From positions 496,001-560,000 of the forward strand of contig OZ025652.1 in the NCBI GenBank assembly GCA_964019335.1: a stretch of DNA of 64,000 bases, in the 5' to 3' direction. Under the pieces are notes generated by a model that saw only the letters and a list, made by a program, of their open reading frames with translations, did no database searches and was not told where the DNA came from. Below are positions 62,414 to 64,000 of the stretch, piece by piece. The position numbers were made by a program, and so were the translations under genes. The first letter of the stretch is position 1, and each line of letters starts with the position of its first letter. The stretch is from Diplonema japonicum (lineage: Eukaryota > Euglenozoa > Diplonemea > Diplonemida > Diplonemidae).

Positions 62414-64000
62414 TTTTTTTTTTGTCGTTCCTCCTCCTCCCCTCCCCCTTTGTTTTAATTGCTTTGCAGGGGACTGATATATATAAAAAAGATAGCAGCG
62501 TTTTTTTGTTTTTGTTTTCTTTCCGTTGTTTTTTTTTTTTTTTCTCTCTTTTTTCTTCTTTTTTTTCCCGTTTCTCTTCTATGCTGAAGGTTGCACAGAA
62601 TTAGAATTTGGTCGAGTTTTCCCAAAAGCCTTAAACCGTTTTCGACGAGGCTAAAACCTCCTCCTTTTTTTGGTTTACAATTTTGCAGAACGTTTACGGC
62701 TTTTTGGAAAACGCAACAACCATATAAAAAAAAGAAGAACTCTTTGTGTTTTTTTTTATTGTGAGGTATGCGTTTTTGCGCTCACCGGCCGTGACCGAGC
62801 TTTAAAAAAAATAAAAAATAAATAAATAAATAAATAAAAAAAAGGGGGGTCCGAATAATCCCTTTATTTGGGCAGTGGAGGGGGGGTGTTTGGGCTCCAA
62901 AAAAAAAGAATTATTTGGAATACACTTGTTTGGGTTGTACTTATTTGGGCTGGAGGGCCTGCCACATGGAAAGGAGGGAGCGGCTTATGGTGGTGTGGTC
63001 CCTGTTCAAAAATGCAAAAGAATTGCCCATGAGTGCCCAAAACCAGGCGGAAATCGACTTTTTGGTCAAAAAAGGGGTGTATACATGGGTTAGGTAGGCT
63101 AGTACCCTGCACAGGCGGACTGAGAAAAACCCGTTACCACCATGTGACCCCCCGGTCCCCCTAAAAAAAAAAAAGAAAGGTGGTCGGGAATTATTTGGGA
63201 AATTTGGAGCGGAAAAATCTCCGGAAAAAAAAAGAATTATTTGGGAAAAAACACATTATTTGGGAGGGAATTATTCGGACCCCCCCCCTTTAGATGAAAG
63301 TGAAAACAAAGAAAAATGAGTTAGACTTGACAGAGCTATTAGAAGGAAAAAAAAAAAAAAAAACAGGCGAAGGGGGAAAACGGTGTAAGACAGTCATATC
63401 GATAACTTAGTTTATAGAAGGGAAGATGGCAAGGGGAGAGGACAGGGAAGAAAAAAAAAAAATAATCAATGCAAAAACAGGTCCAAATTCATTTATTTGT
63501 GCCAGGTCCTCAACTTCAAAGGGTAGACATTGGAAGGGGGTCCCGATAGCAATAATAAGAGAAAAGGAATCCTGTTTTCGTGGGCAGAAGAAGAAAAAAA
63601 AAGGGGGGGGAAGGTGCGACAGTTTTGCAAGAATGAGTCCTATCTAAAGACTTATCTAAACAAAAGGTAAGTGGAACATTGATAAGGTTCCTTTCTTTTC
63701 CTCCCCCCTCTAAGTTAAAAGGACAAAAAGCTATTTGTTTGTTTGTTTGTTTGTTTGTTAGTTTTCAATAAATCGTTAATTTGGTCCTTTGGGGAAAGAA
63801 AAGGCTCGAAAACACACATCTCGTACGATACCCGAATACAAATAAAAGGGGGGGGGAATTGAAACCATCGAGCTGCTCATCAGAACTAACTTGCCGTCCT
63901 TATGCCAACAAATAAGACTTTTAAACCAAAAGGGTATTACAATAAGTAAGGCCGCCTTCAATTGCAATAATTAAACTCTACCTTGTTAGGAGGGCTTTAC
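62414..64000. other. Intergenic region at the window end
   Basis: Apart from the MITE-like element the region holds an (AAAT)n tract at about 62812-62840 and a (TTTG)n microsatellite at 63733-63757. Pyrimidine-rich DNA upstream of the RRM gene lies at 62500-62580. No coding signal is seen from 63290 to 64000. Confidence 0.5.
62842..63290. mobile_element. MITE-like element with GGGGGGTCCGAATAAT ends
   Basis: The left end reads GGGGGGTCCGAATAATCCC and the right end is its near-perfect inverted copy (GGGAATTATTCGGACCCCCC). Inside, a short motif close to TTATTTGGG recurs about eight times in the same orientation near both ends, as in elements with subterminal transposase-binding repeats. No protein is encoded. 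The flanks are an (AAAT)n run on the left and non-repetitive DNA on the right; no obvious target-site duplication was found. Confidence 0.65.

Noticed and set aside
63733-63757. (TTTG)n run as a functional site
   Set aside because: It is an ordinary microsatellite with no associated gene or structure.

Overview
The window looks like nuclear DNA of a protist, most probably a euglenozoan and perhaps a diplonemid. No single feature proves this. The supporting points are: (i) all recognisable genes (17 protein genes, one coding fragment and a retroelement) lie on the minus strand, as in the directional polycistronic arrays of kinetoplastids; (ii) several start codons sit just downstream of a pyrimidine-rich tract plus AG, resembling spliced-leader acceptors; (iii) the TOR kinase carries a PDZ-like domain, a combination I recall from the trypanosomatid TOR-like kinase; (iv) a LINE carries an N-terminal 2A-like peptide. 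Genes also contain cis-introns of 31-61 nt, and long A/T homopolymers fill introns, 5' leaders and intergenic DNA.

Layout in window coordinates; transcription runs from high to low numbers. 1-4149: inositol trisphosphate receptor-like channel, partial, cut by the window edge. 4256-6670: IQ-motif protein. 8545-12190: decayed LINE (ORF1, 2A-like peptide, endonuclease, no reverse transcriptase seen). 12721-13292: first copy of a 572-bp repeat. 13477-13676: 200-N gap. 13851-15515: pogo-like DNA transposon with a dead transposase. 15769-17130: ATP-grasp protein. 17448-18019: MITE-like element. 18435-20908: VPS35. 21210-21428: small orphan coding stretch. 21747-23151: LTV1. 23235-24185: SAMTOR-like methyltransferase. 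24480-29342: WDR90/POC16. 29476-30768: unknown protein. 31515-40475: TOR kinase. 40942-41499: small coiled-coil protein. 41634-42731: ParB/Srx-like plus Ulp1 protease. 42913-44073: lysophospholipid acyltransferase. 44541-45858: twin ADF-H protein. 45920-46491: second repeat copy. 46642-48561: DOMON receptor-like membrane protein. 49104-56616: giant protein with about 38 IQ motifs. 57013-57693: zeta-class GST. 57867-59045: cyclic-nucleotide-binding protein. 59228-59500: lone COMM domain. 60118-62413: coiled-coil/RRM protein. 62842-63290: another MITE-like element.

Functionally the array mixes housekeeping genes (VPS35 retromer, LTV1 ribosome assembly, GSTZ, acyltransferase) with calcium and cilium genes (ITPR, two IQ proteins, WDR90) and with TOR signalling (TOR and a SAMTOR-like SAM sensor about 7 kb apart). 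In a polycistronic genome such adjacency need not mean co-function. Spliced gene models were worked out by eye: every multi-exon model below uses GT-AG introns and, where the exon lengths were summed, gives a total divisible by three.
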